64,000 bases of DNA from positions 1-64,000 of the forward strand of contig NZ_JAGMUJ010000060.1 in assembly GCF_019049255.1 (NCBI RefSeq), written 5' to 3'. The translations under genes and the position numbers were made by a program. The DNA is from Streptomyces sp. AC558_RSS880 (GTDB taxonomy: Bacteria; Actinomycetota; Actinomycetes; Streptomycetales; Streptomycetaceae). Shown here piece after piece: positions 32,721 to 40,933 of the stretch (position 1 is the first letter of the stretch; each line of letters opens with the position of its first letter). Under the pieces are notes generated by a model. That model was not told the DNA's origin. It saw nothing but the letters and a program-made list of their open reading frames with translations, and made no database searches.

Positions 32721-33661
32721 CGTTCCCTCACCGGCCGGGCGGGAACGGCGGCCGGAGAGTCCACAGAAACGACCTCGACGTCCCCGTCGATGCGGCGGAT
32801 CATCCCGGCCAGGGTCCGCCCGGGGCCCAGTTCGACGAGCCGGCGGCAGCCGAGCCGGCCGGTGAGCGTCCGTACGCTCTCCTCCCACAGGACCGGGGAG
32901 GTGAGCTGCCGGACGCAGAGAGCGGGCCAGTCGCCGTCGTCCGTGTGCGGCGCCGCGTCGACGTTGGCCACCACCGGCACACGCGCGGGAGTGAACGAGG
33001 TGTCCCGCAGGGCAGCGCCGAGCGTCTCCGCGGCGGGGGCCATGAACGGGCTGTGGAAGGCACCTCCGACGCGGAGGGTGATCAGCTTGCCCCCGATGGA
33101 CGGGGCGCGCGACCCGGCTTCCGCGACCGCCTCGGGCGCTCCGGAGATCACGGTCTGTCCTGGGGCGTTGACATTGGCGATCCACACCTCGCCGCCCTCG
33201 GCCCGTATCTCGCTCACCAGCGTCTCCACTTCCGCGACGGGCGCCGCGACCACCGCGCCCATCGTGCCCTCGCGGGTCAGGGCCGCCTCGCGCATGGCGC
33301 GCCCCCGGGCGGCGACCAGGGCTGCGGCCCGGCCGACGGTGAGGGCCCCGGCCGCGACGAGGGCGGCGTACTCGCCGAGGCTGTGTCCGGCGCAGGCGAC
33401 GACGCGACCACCGAGTGCGTCACCGCGTGTCGCCTCGGCGTGTGCGATCAAGGCGACGGAAAACACGGAGAGCTGCGCGAGGTCGGTGCGCTGGAGGTGG
33501 TCGCCGGGAGTATGCAGGAGCAGTTCGGCGATGTCCTCCCCCGTGACGGCGGAGATCTCCGCCGTCAGCTCCCAGGACGCGGTGTCCCGCCACGGCTCGC
33601 CCATTCCCTGTTTCTGTGTTCCCTGTCCGGGAAACACCAGGCCGACCGGTACGTGATTCAT
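32717..33661 (-). CDS. fabD: Malonyl-CoA:ACP transacylase (FabD-like)
   Basis: A 314-residue acyltransferase. It has the start VFPGQGTQKQGMG, the active-site GHSLGEY with nucleophile Ser, the substrate-binding Arg region and the catalytic His in FHSPFM. The Phe in GAFHSPF is typical of malonyl specificity. The ATG at 33661 follows GGCGAG. In-frame ATGs further upstream lack ribosome-binding sites. It should load malonate on the PKS ACP, using malonyl-CoA from the neighbouring carboxylase. A FabD dedicated to the cluster is a common but not universal feature of type II PKS loci. Confidence 0.93.
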   Translation of the reverse strand: MNHVPVGLVFPGQGTQKQGMGEPWRDTASWELTAEISAVTGEDIAELLLHTPGDHLQRTDLAQLSVFSVALIAHAEATRGDALGGRVVACAGHSLGEYAALVAAGALTVGRAAALVAARGRAMREAALTREGTMGAVVAAPVAEVETLVSEIRAEGGEVWIANVNAPGQTVISGAPEAVAEAGSRAPSIGGKLITLRVGGAFHSPFMAPAAETLGAALRDTSFTPARVPVVANVDAAPHTDDGDWPALCVRQLTSPVLWEESVRTLTGRLGCRRLVELGPGRTLAGMIRRIDGDVEVVSVDSPAAVPARPVRER

Positions 33662-33703
33662 GAACTCGCCTTCCGCACGAAGCTCATCGAGGGGCACGCA
33701 GCG

Positions 33704-33730
33704 CCGGTCACCTGGCATCCAGGTGACCGG
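33704..33730. promoter_or_regulatory. Inverted repeat upstream of the fabD-iclR operon
   Basis: The arm CCGGTCACCTGG pairs perfectly with its complement around CAT, 43 bp upstream of the FabD start. It is suited as a dimeric regulator site, possibly for the IclR protein encoded in the same operon. It could instead be the terminator of the LuxR-type gene, which ends at 33860. Confidence 0.5.
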
Positions 33731-33859
33731 CCGCGTACGCCGACGGCCCAACGGGGAGGGGGGAACCCGGCCGCCGGGGAAAGGGGCGGTCATCCGGACA
33801 CAGCCCCGATCCTGACGCCTCATACAACTGCGCGGTGCGACCGGGCGGCAATGGTGCTT

Positions 33860-34651
33860 TCAGGATATTGCCATCGGACCGCCGCGTTCGGCGCCCGGTC
33901 CCGCCGCCGGTGGCAGCAATCCCAGTTCTGCGGCGCGAACCCCCGCCTGGAAACGGGAGTTGGCTTCGAGCAGAGCCATGATCTCCGCGACGTGACGCCG
34001 GTAGGTGCGGACGGAGACCGTCAGTTCACGAGCGGCCACCTCGTCCGTGACGCCGGCCTGGAGCGCACCGAGTATCTGACGGGCGAGCGCCGCCCGGTAG
34101 CGGTCCCCGAAGACCATGCGCTCGCCGGCGGGCACCGCGCGGACCCACACGTTCTCGAAGAGGATCTGCAACGTGGTGAGGACTTCCGGCACCCGGATCA
34201 CCGAGGCCCGCCGACCGACCGCGGAATCGGCGACCACCAGCGCGGTGTCGCCGTCCACGATCATCGCCTGCAGCGGTGGGATGCGCGCGATGCGAATGGC
34301 GACCGGACGTTCCCTGCTGAGCTGTTCGCGTACGTAGTCCTCGTCGAGCAGGGCGGGGCTCGTGAGCAGTCGTACGCTCACGCCTTCACGCGCACCGTAG
34401 ATCAGTTCCCGCTCCGTCCGTCCGGACACCGCGTCGGTACCCGTCCGACGCGCGTGCACGAGGTCGATGCTGCGGGTGGCGTCCAGAATGAGCTGCTGGG
34501 CCGTGTTGAGAACGATGTCGTAGTCGTTCTCGAGGCCGGTGATCAGGCTTTCCTGAAGATTTCGATCCCGATGAAGGGCGACCGTCGACTCGATGAGCGC
34601 CCGGACCTGGAGCAGGGCGTGCTCCAGGTCGTCGTTGCCCCCGTTGGACAC
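33860..34651 (-). CDS. LuxR-type regulator, downstream copy of a tandem pair
   Basis: A 263-residue regulator with a C-terminal LuxR-type helix-turn-helix (LARQILGALQAGVTDEVAAR, then ELTVSVRTYRRHVAEIM), ending with LLEANSRFQAGVRAAELGLL. The N-terminal half, beginning DLEHALLQVRALIESTVALH, resembles sensor domains of TrmB/phospholipase-D-like fold. The GTG at 34651 is chosen because it gives an N-terminus (MSNGGNDDLEHALLQ) matching its neighbour MSNAAIEE...DLEQALLQ; earlier GTGs at 34663 and 34666 are possible. It is homologous throughout to the protein at 34758-35534. No phosphoacceptor receiver domain is present. Confidence 0.85.
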   Translation of the reverse strand: MSNGGNDDLEHALLQVRALIESTVALHRDRNLQESLITGLENDYDIVLNTAQQLILDATRSIDLVHARRTGTDAVSGRTERELIYGAREGVSVRLLTSPALLDEDYVREQLSRERPVAIRIARIPPLQAMIVDGDTALVVADSAVGRRASVIRVPEVLTTLQILFENVWVRAVPAGERMVFGDRYRAALARQILGALQAGVTDEVAARELTVSVRTYRRHVAEIMALLEANSRFQAGVRAAELGLLPPAAGPGAERGGPMAIS

Positions 34652-34757
34652 GACGTATTCCACCACCTTGACTTTTGTTGTCGGGGTACCGTCGGGCACA
34701 GGTCCTCGTGACGGGCTGCTCCACTCGTGCGGTTCTGTAACCCTCGACAGGGCGCTC

Positions 34758-35534
34758 CTATTCCGACAGCAGCCCGAACTCCACGGCTCGGACGCCTGCT
34801 TGGAATCGGGAGTTGGCGTGGAGTTCACGCATGATCTCGGCGACGTAGCGCCGGTACGTCCGCAGGGAGACGTTGAGTTCGCGGGCCGCGGTCTCGTCGG
34901 TGTGGCCGGCCCGCAGCCGTTCCAGGATCCTCCTGGCGAGTTCGGTGCGAAGTCGTGGGCTCAGCCTGAGGTGATCGGCGAGCCTGCGGCCGCGCGACCA
35001 GGCGCCGGCGAACAGCAGCTCCAGGGCGCGCACCGCGGCGGCGTCGTTCACCACGGCGGCCTGCCCGCCCTTCTCCTCGGTCGCGCGCACCAGGGCGGTC
35101 GCACCGTCGACCACCACGGTCTCGCGCAGCTCGTTCTCCGACACCCGCAGCTCGAGTCGGGTGTCGGCGAGCTGGGCCAGCCGTGACAGTGACGAGTTCG
35201 TCGTCTCGGCCGTGCAGAGGATGCGCACGGCCGCACGCTCCGGGACCGCGTCCAGCGACCGCACGACGGCGTCGGTGAACTCCCCGGTGTCGGTCATCGC
35301 GACGCACAACGTGTGGCGGGTCCGTCCGACGAGTGACTCGAGCGCCTCGCCGAGCGGTGCGATGCCGGTGCGCGCCACGGGTGTCGGTAACTCGGACCGC
35401 TGTCGGTGCAGCAGCACCGTGGAGTCGATCAACGCGCTGGCCTGAAGCAGTGCCTGCTCAAGGTCGGCCGCGACCTGAACGGTCGTCGACTCCTCCGATG
35501 GGCCTTCCGCCTCTTCAATTGCTGCATTCGACAT
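34758..35534 (-). CDS. LuxR-type regulator, upstream copy of a tandem pair
   Basis: A 258-residue regulator with a strong GGGGGAG site four bases before the ATG. The N-terminal domain includes DLEQALLQASALIDSTVLLH and a segment VRILCTAETTNSSLSRLAQL. The C-terminal LuxR helix-turn-helix reads LARRILERLRAGHTDETAAR, then ELNVSLRTYRRYVAEIM. It shares the ending ANSRFQAGVRA(V/A)E(F/L)GLL with the downstream paralogue, so the pair arose by tandem duplication. These are candidates for binding the shared CAACCTGCC motif, because no other cluster regulator type is duplicated in this way. They may form heterodimers. Confidence 0.88.
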   Translation of the reverse strand: MSNAAIEEAEGPSEESTTVQVAADLEQALLQASALIDSTVLLHRQRSELPTPVARTGIAPLGEALESLVGRTRHTLCVAMTDTGEFTDAVVRSLDAVPERAAVRILCTAETTNSSLSRLAQLADTRLELRVSENELRETVVVDGATALVRATEEKGGQAAVVNDAAAVRALELLFAGAWSRGRRLADHLRLSPRLRTELARRILERLRAGHTDETAARELNVSLRTYRRYVAEIMRELHANSRFQAGVRAVEFGLLSE

Positions 35535-36582
35535 AAAGCTCCCCCTTGGTCACCAAACAGGATCGCTCCGCGCGGTGTCTGCGTCTTTATGGTTGACGCT
35601 TAAAGGAATTCGATGGGCGCGCGGAGCCGGCCAGCGGTTCGAGTGATCGGTTTCAGTCTACTGGATCAGTCCCGGATACCTCGAGCCCTAAGAGCTGTCC
35701 GCATACTGGATGTATGCGGACGTTCCGGCAATGCGGCGAAGTGTCGTAGTCGGCGCCATGTGCCCGCCGGAGATTAGGGGTAGTTCTTGGGGGAGGGGCG
35801 GTCGAGGGGGCGTCTTCCGGCCGGGCCCGCTGCCGCCGGCCCGGCCGCCGCGATGCACGCACCCCCGCAACCATCTGGCCTTCCCCGGTCCCACCGCGGC
35901 CGTCTGCCGCTCCGGGCGGCTCCTCGAGAATGTTGTACGGGGCACGATTCCCGTGCGCGTAATAGTGCTGCGTGATGGAGGAGTTGAACGCCTTGCGGTC
36001 GTTGTCAGCAAACTGCCCTCAATCCCCGGAAGCGGAAACTCGTGTTCCTCTTTTAGGTCATTACTGCAACGTAACATGTACTGGTTGTCGCGTCACTGTC
36101 CGCTAGCGGTCAACCGTCCTGCAGTGTGGGCGGCCTGCGCCTAGGTTTCCGCCGTGACGATGTTCCGGCGTGGATGCCGCAGACGTCGTCGGCCGCTGCA
36201 ATCCTTCCTGACGGACGAACCACGGGAAAATGTCCACAGGAAGTGGATGCGGAGAAAACTGATCCGTGAATACCCGCTTTGTTACAGGTCACTTGATTCC
36301 GTAGAGCCAAGTACAGTCGCCGGGGGGATGAATGAAGTACGGGTTGTCGGCCGGTGTGGACCGGCCGATCCGTAGCAACTGTCTTTGGGCTCCGGCCATT
36401 GATTCCGCGCGATCCGCGCCGGGCGGGCCGTGTCCCGTCCGGTCGGCACCTGTTCCCACTGCTTAGCCGGTCGCGTATCCACGAGTCCCGTCTCACACAT
36501 TCCACATCGCGGCACGTCCGGTTCTCGCCTCGTCGGTGCGCAGGGCCAGGATTCGACGTGTCATCAGGCAATGGAGACAAAC
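35535..36582. other. Long non-coding region upstream of the p-terphenyl cassette
   Basis: This region is about 1050 bp between divergent genes. No normal gene was found. Near its right end, an ATG at 36332 preceded by GGGGGG opens a 44-codon frame (to 36466; peptide start MKYGLSAGVDRPIRSNCLWA), with a 9-bp hairpin at 36347-36368 inside it. This could be a leader peptide or chance. The lower GC content around 36050-36320 suggests promoters there. Confidence 0.45.
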
Positions 36583-39414
36583 GTGAACACTTCCCAGCAG
36601 AGCATCACCGACCTCCTTCTGCAGGCCGCGCGGAACCACCCCGACTCCGGCATCCGATACTGCCTCGGAGGCGCGGACGCCGCGTTCCAGGATCAGAGCC
36701 ATCCCCAACTTCTCGACGACGCCCGGCGCACGCTCGGTGGACTGCGGGCCCAGGGCCTGCGCCCCCGGGACAAGGTCGTCCTGGTCCTCGAGCAGCCCAG
36801 GGAGTTCCTCACCGCGTTCTGGGCCGCCGTGCTGGGCGGCTTCATACCCTGCCCCATGGCGCCGTTGCGCGGCGATCCCGAGCGCTGGGCCGCTCAGCTC
36901 ACCCATGTCGACGCACTCCTCGAGGGACCCCTGATCGTCACGAGCGGGTCCGTGGCGGCCGAGCTGCCGCGGGTGAACGGCCTGCGCGTCGGCCTGCTCG
37001 AGAGGCTGTACACCGCGGAGCCGGCCGAGCCGTACCGGGCCGCACCCGAGGACACCGCGCTCCTCGTGCTGACGTCGGGCTCGACCGGGAACTCCAAGGC
37101 CGTCATGCTCAGCCACGCCAATCTGCTGGCCTCCATGACCGCCAAGAACGGCCACCACTGGCTCACCGCCGCGGACACGACCCTGAACTGGGTCTCCTTC
37201 GACCATGTGGCCGCCCTCCTCGAATGCCACCTGCTCCCGCTGTCCACCGGCGGTCGCCAACTGCACGTGGAACCCTCGGTGATCCTCCAGGAGCCACTGG
37301 AGTTCCTGCGGATCTCCTCGCGCCACGGCGTGACCATGACCTTCACCCCCAACTTCCTCCTGGGACAGCTCAACGCCGCGGCGGAACGGCTCCGGGCCGG
37401 TGACGAGCGGCTCGACCTCACCCGGCTGCGCCACATCGTCAGCGGTGGTGAGGCAGTGGTCCGCACCACGGGGGAGGGCTTCCTCGACCACTTCGCACCG
37501 CACGGCCTGGCGCGCGACGCGCTGTGGCCGGCCTTCGGAATGACCGAGACCTGCGCCGGCAGCGTCTACTCCCGCAAGGCCTTCCCCGAGGTGGACCGCG
37601 GAAGCGAGTTCGCCTCCCTCGGCACTCCGGTCCACGGCCTGAGGATGCGCGTCGCGGACGCCGACGACCGTGAGCTGCCCGAGGGCGCCGTCGGCGAACT
37701 GCAGCTGTCCGGTCCCATGGTCACCAGCGGCTACTACAACAACCCCGGTGCCACCGAGGAGGCGTTCACCGCCGACGGCTGGTTCCGCAGTGGCGACCTG
37801 GGCCGGATCGAGGCCGGACGGCTCTCCCTGGTCGGCCGCAGCAAGGACAGCGTCATCGTCAACGGCGTCAACTACTTCAGCCATGAGATCGAGGCCTCGC
37901 TCGAGCAACTGCCCGGGGTGGCCGGGGCCTACGTGGCGGCCTTCCCGACCCGCTCGGCGGGTGCCGACACCGAGCAGCTCGTGATCGCCTTCCACCCGGA
38001 CGTCCCCGACGACGACGAGGCGATGCTGCACCAGGTGCTCACCGCCGTACGGAGCAGCGTGGTGCTGCACTGGGGTTTCCGGCCCTTCCTGGTCCTGCCG
38101 CTGCCGAAGGAAGCATTCCCCAAGACCAGTCTCGGCAAGATCCAGCGCTCCCTGATGCGTCAGCGCCTGGAGTCGGGCGCGTACGAGGCCGAGGCGCACG
38201 CCGCCGCCGAGCTGACGACCCGCATGCTGGGCGGCCACACCCCGCCCGAGGGCGCCACCGAGCAGGCCCTGTGCGAGATCTACGCGGAGATACTCGACGT
38301 CGACCCCGGCTCGCTCAGTGCCAGTGCCGCCTTCTTCGACCTCGGCGGCACCTCGCTCGACATCCTCCGCCTGCGCAGCAAGGTCGCCGAGCGCCTCGGC
38401 GCCACCGACCTGGAGATCATCACCCTTCTGCGGGCCCCCACGGTCCGCGCTCTCGCGCAGCGGCTCACCCAGGGGGCGGTGTCCGGCGCCCCCGAGTACG
38501 ACCCGATCGTGCCGATGCAGACGAACGGCACCAAGACCCCGCTCTTCTGCGTCCATCCCGGGGTCGGCGAGGTCCTGGTCTTCGTCAACCTCGCCAAGTA
38601 CTTCGTGGGCGACCGGCCGTTCCACGCCCTGCGCGCCCGCGGCTTCAACGAAGGTGAGAAGCCCTTCGCGACCTTCGAGGAAATGGTCGACAGCTATGTG
38701 GAAGCCGTGCGCGCACGCCAGCCGCACGGCCCGTACGCCCTCGCCGGTTACTCCTACGGCGGCGCGGTGGCCTTCGAGATGGCCAAGGTGCTGCGCGAGC
38801 AGGGGGAGCGCGTCGACTTCGTCGGCAGCATCAACCTGCCACCGAACATCAAATACCGCATGGCCGAGCTCGACTTCGCCGAGACGGCGGTCAACCTGGC
38901 GTTCTTCCTGTCCCTCATCGACCGGACACAGGCCGCGGAACTGCCCGGCCGGCTGCGTGACCTGCCGGAGGAACAGCAGGTCGAACGGCTCGTCGAGCTC
39001 GCGCCGCCCGACCGGATCGCCGAACTCGACCTGGACATCGACAAATTCGCGAACTGGGCGGCGCTCGCCAACGCGATCACCGACCTGGGCCGCTCCTACC
39101 GGCCGACCGGAACAGTGCCGTCCATGAGTGTCTTCTACGCGGACCCCCTGCGCGGGACCAAGACGGACTGGCTCGAGAACGAACTGCGCCGCTGGGACGA
39201 GCACACCACCGGACCCAACCGCTACATCGAGGTGCCCGGTGAGCACTACACGCTGATGGGTCCGCAGCACGTGGCGTCCTTCCAGGCGATCCTGCGCCGC
39301 GAACTCGATCACCGCCTGGCCGACGCCGACCGCATCGCACGCGAACGGGCGCACGGCGCGTCCGCCGGCGTCACGGCCGACACCACCACGACGGAAACGG
39401 GGAGATCATGCTGA
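36583..39414 (+). CDS. A-T-TE arylpyruvate-dimerising synthetase (polyporic acid/atromentin synthetase type)
   Basis: A 943-residue NRPS-like enzyme without a condensation domain. Residues about 10-560 form an adenylation domain (LTSGSTGNSKAVMLSH, WFRSGDLG, KTSLGKIQRS). A carrier domain follows (FDLGGTSLDILRL, Ser591), then a thioesterase (about 640-920) with nucleophile Ser724 in GYSYGG, Asp854 and His888. This A-T-TE order matches EchA, RalA and fungal atromentin synthetases, which join two arylpyruvates into a benzoquinone such as polyporic acid. The genes that follow match the same pathway. The GTG at 36583 is preferred (GGAG six bases upstream); ATG 36571 is an alternative. It overlaps the next gene by seven bases. 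Confidence 0.9.
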   Translation: MNTSQQSITDLLLQAARNHPDSGIRYCLGGADAAFQDQSHPQLLDDARRTLGGLRAQGLRPRDKVVLVLEQPREFLTAFWAAVLGGFIPCPMAPLRGDPERWAAQLTHVDALLEGPLIVTSGSVAAELPRVNGLRVGLLERLYTAEPAEPYRAAPEDTALLVLTSGSTGNSKAVMLSHANLLASMTAKNGHHWLTAADTTLNWVSFDHVAALLECHLLPLSTGGRQLHVEPSVILQEPLEFLRISSRHGVTMTFTPNFLLGQLNAAAERLRAGDERLDLTRLRHIVSGGEAVVRTTGEGFLDHFAPHGLARDALWPAFGMTETCAGSVYSRKAFPEVDRGSEFASLGTPVHGLRMRVADADDRELPEGAVGELQLSGPMVTSGYYNNPGATEEAFTADGWFRSGDLGRIEAGRLSLVGRSKDSVIVNGVNYFSHEIEASLEQLPGVAGAYVAAFPTRSAGADTEQLVIAFHPDVPDDDEAMLHQVLTAVRSSVVLHWGFRPFLVLPLPKEAFPKTSLGKIQRSLMRQRLESGAYEAEAHAAAELTTRMLGGHTPPEGATEQALCEIYAEILDVDPGSLSASAAFFDLGGTSLDILRLRSKVAERLGATDLEIITLLRAPTVRALAQRLTQGAVSGAPEYDPIVPMQTNGTKTPLFCVHPGVGEVLVFVNLAKYFVGDRPFHALRARGFNEGEKPFATFEEMVDSYVEAVRARQPHGPYALAGYSYGGAVAFEMAKVLREQGERVDFVGSINLPPNIKYRMAELDFAETAVNLAFFLSLIDRTQAAELPGRLRDLPEEQQVERLVELAPPDRIAELDLDIDKFANWAALANAITDLGRSYRPTGTVPSMSVFYADPLRGTKTDWLENELRRWDEHTTGPNRYIEVPGEHYTLMGPQHVASFQAILRRELDHRLADADRIARERAHGASAGVTADTTTTETGRSC

Positions 39415-40346
39415 AGGGGAAGAAAATCCTGGTCACCGGCGGTACCGGGCAGGTCGCCCGGCCGGTGGCGGAAGCGCTGGCCGAACACAACGACGTCTGG
39501 TGCCTCGGCAGGTTCGGCACCCCGGGCGTGGAGCGGGAACTGAACGAGAAGTCCCTCACCACCTGGCACTGGGACATGGAGGACGCCTCACCGGACACCC
39601 TCAAGGGCCTGCCCGAGGACTTCACCCACGTCATCCACTCCGCGGTGCGCCGCGGCACCGACGCGGACTTCAACGCCGCCGCGGAGGTCAACGCGGTGGC
39701 GACCGGCCGCCTCATGGCACACTGCCGCACCGCCGAGGCGTTCCTGTACGTGTCCACCGGCGCCCTGTACGCGCGGCAGACCCTGGACCACCCGTACACG
39801 GAGGACGACCCGGTCGACGGCGTCGCCGACTGGCTGCCCGCCTATCCCGTCGGGAAGATCGCGACGGAGGGCGCGGTGCGCGCCTTCAGCCAGGTGCTCG
39901 GCCTGCCCACCACGATCGCGCGGCTCAACATCGCCTACGGGCCCGGCGGTTACGGAGGCGTCCCGATGCTGTACTTCAAGCGGATGCTGGCGGGCGAGGC
40001 GATTCCCGTGCCGGTGAACGGACAGAACTGGTGCTCCTTGCTGCACACCGATGACATCGTGGCGCAGGTTCCTCATCTCTGGCGGGCCGCGGCGACGCCC
40101 GCGACGCTGGTCAACTGGGGTGGTGACGAACCGGTCGGCATCACCGACTGCATCGAGTACATGTCCGAACTGACGGGCGTCGAGGCGCGTCTGGTGCCCA
40201 GCGAGGTCACCCGCGAGACGTACAGCTTCGACCCGACGCGCCGCCGCGCACTGACCGGCCCCTGCGAGGTGTCCTGGAGGGACGGCCTGCGCCGCACCCT
40301 CGAAGCCCACTTCCCCCAGCACGTCCGCCGGTTCGCCCACAGCTGA
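39408..40346 (+). CDS. NAD(P)-dependent epimerase/dehydratase family reductase (EchB/TerB-like)
   Basis: A 312-residue extended short-chain dehydrogenase. The nucleotide-binding loop is VTGGTGQVARP, the Tyr-Lys pair is in YPVGKIATE, with Ser/Thr in YVSTGALY. The start overlaps the synthetase stop, so the two are co-translated. In echoside and terfestatin loci the synthetase is followed by a reductase of this family acting on the benzoquinone core of polyporic acid, then a SnoaL-like protein; the same order here supports the role. It probably reduces a terphenylquinone carbonyl before dehydration. The precise substrate is inferred from context. Confidence 0.85.
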   Translation: MLKGKKILVTGGTGQVARPVAEALAEHNDVWCLGRFGTPGVERELNEKSLTTWHWDMEDASPDTLKGLPEDFTHVIHSAVRRGTDADFNAAAEVNAVATGRLMAHCRTAEAFLYVSTGALYARQTLDHPYTEDDPVDGVADWLPAYPVGKIATEGAVRAFSQVLGLPTTIARLNIAYGPGGYGGVPMLYFKRMLAGEAIPVPVNGQNWCSLLHTDDIVAQVPHLWRAAATPATLVNWGGDEPVGITDCIEYMSELTGVEARLVPSEVTRETYSFDPTRRRALTGPCEVSWRDGLRRTLEAHFPQHVRRFAHS

Positions 40347-40356
40347 GGAGATGTCG

Positions 40357-40824
40357 ATGCCCGAGTCCCGGAGAAAGCCGCAGTCGCAGCTCCCCGAGGC
40401 GGGGGAGCCCGGACGACCCGACTCGTCCGGCTCACCCAATCTCGAACTCGTCCGCGCCGCCTACCGCGCCTTCCACCGACGGGATGCCGACGCGCTCCTC
40501 GACGTCCTGTCGCCGGACGTGCGCTGGGTCCACCCCGAGGGCATGTCCAAGTACGACCTGGGCGGCACCCGGCACGGGCACGCCGGTGTCAGAAGCTTCC
40601 TGTCCCGGGTGCCGACGGTGCTGAACGGCATGCGGCTCGAGCCGGAGGAGTTCGTGGAGGCCGGCGACCGCGTGGTGGTGTTCGGCGTGCGCCACGTGAC
40701 GTCGGTGCGGGGCCACACGAAGCGTTTGAAGTTCGTCCACTCGTGGACGTTGCGCGAGGGCAAGGCCACCGTCATGGAGGACATCTTCGACACCGTCCTC
40801 TTCCACCGGCTCATCGACGCCTGA
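40357..40824 (+). CDS. SnoaL/NTF2-like protein, probable terphenyl dehydratase (EchC/TerC-like)
   Basis: A 155-residue protein with an NTF2-like alpha+beta barrel: LELVRAAYRAFHRRDADALL, then DVLSPDVRWVHPEG, and a C-terminal HSWTLREGKATVMEDIFDT. ATG 40357 is chosen because GAGGAG lies six bases upstream, whereas the ATG at 40351 touches it. It is the third gene of the p-terphenyl cassette, 10 bp after the reductase. In the related pathways such a protein completes aromatisation of the reduced quinone by removing water. An N-terminal polar stretch of about 25 residues precedes the barrel. The enzymatic role is inferred from gene order. Confidence 0.83.
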   Translation: MPESRRKPQSQLPEAGEPGRPDSSGSPNLELVRAAYRAFHRRDADALLDVLSPDVRWVHPEGMSKYDLGGTRHGHAGVRSFLSRVPTVLNGMRLEPEEFVEAGDRVVVFGVRHVTSVRGHTKRLKFVHSWTLREGKATVMEDIFDTVLFHRLIDA

Positions 40825-40846
40825 CCCGCGGTTTCCGCGAGACGAG

Positions 40847-40882
40847 GCGGGACGGCCCGGCCACGTGGCCGGGCCGTCCCGC
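40847..40882. terminator. 36-bp perfect palindrome, bidirectional terminator
   Basis: The halves 40847-40864 and 40865-40882 are exact complements. It lies between convergent genes, 22 bp after the SnoaL-like stop and 51 bp after the polyprenyl synthase stop. Confidence 0.85.
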
Positions 40883-40933
40883 GGGGGCCGGCCACGGGTC
40901 GGGCGCGCGGCGGCCCGGCGGCCCCGGCGTCGG

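Noticed and set aside
36493..39354. Long minus-strand frame opposite the A-T-TE synthetase
   Set aside because: No motifs; the plus strand shows the full adenylation, carrier and thioesterase signatures.
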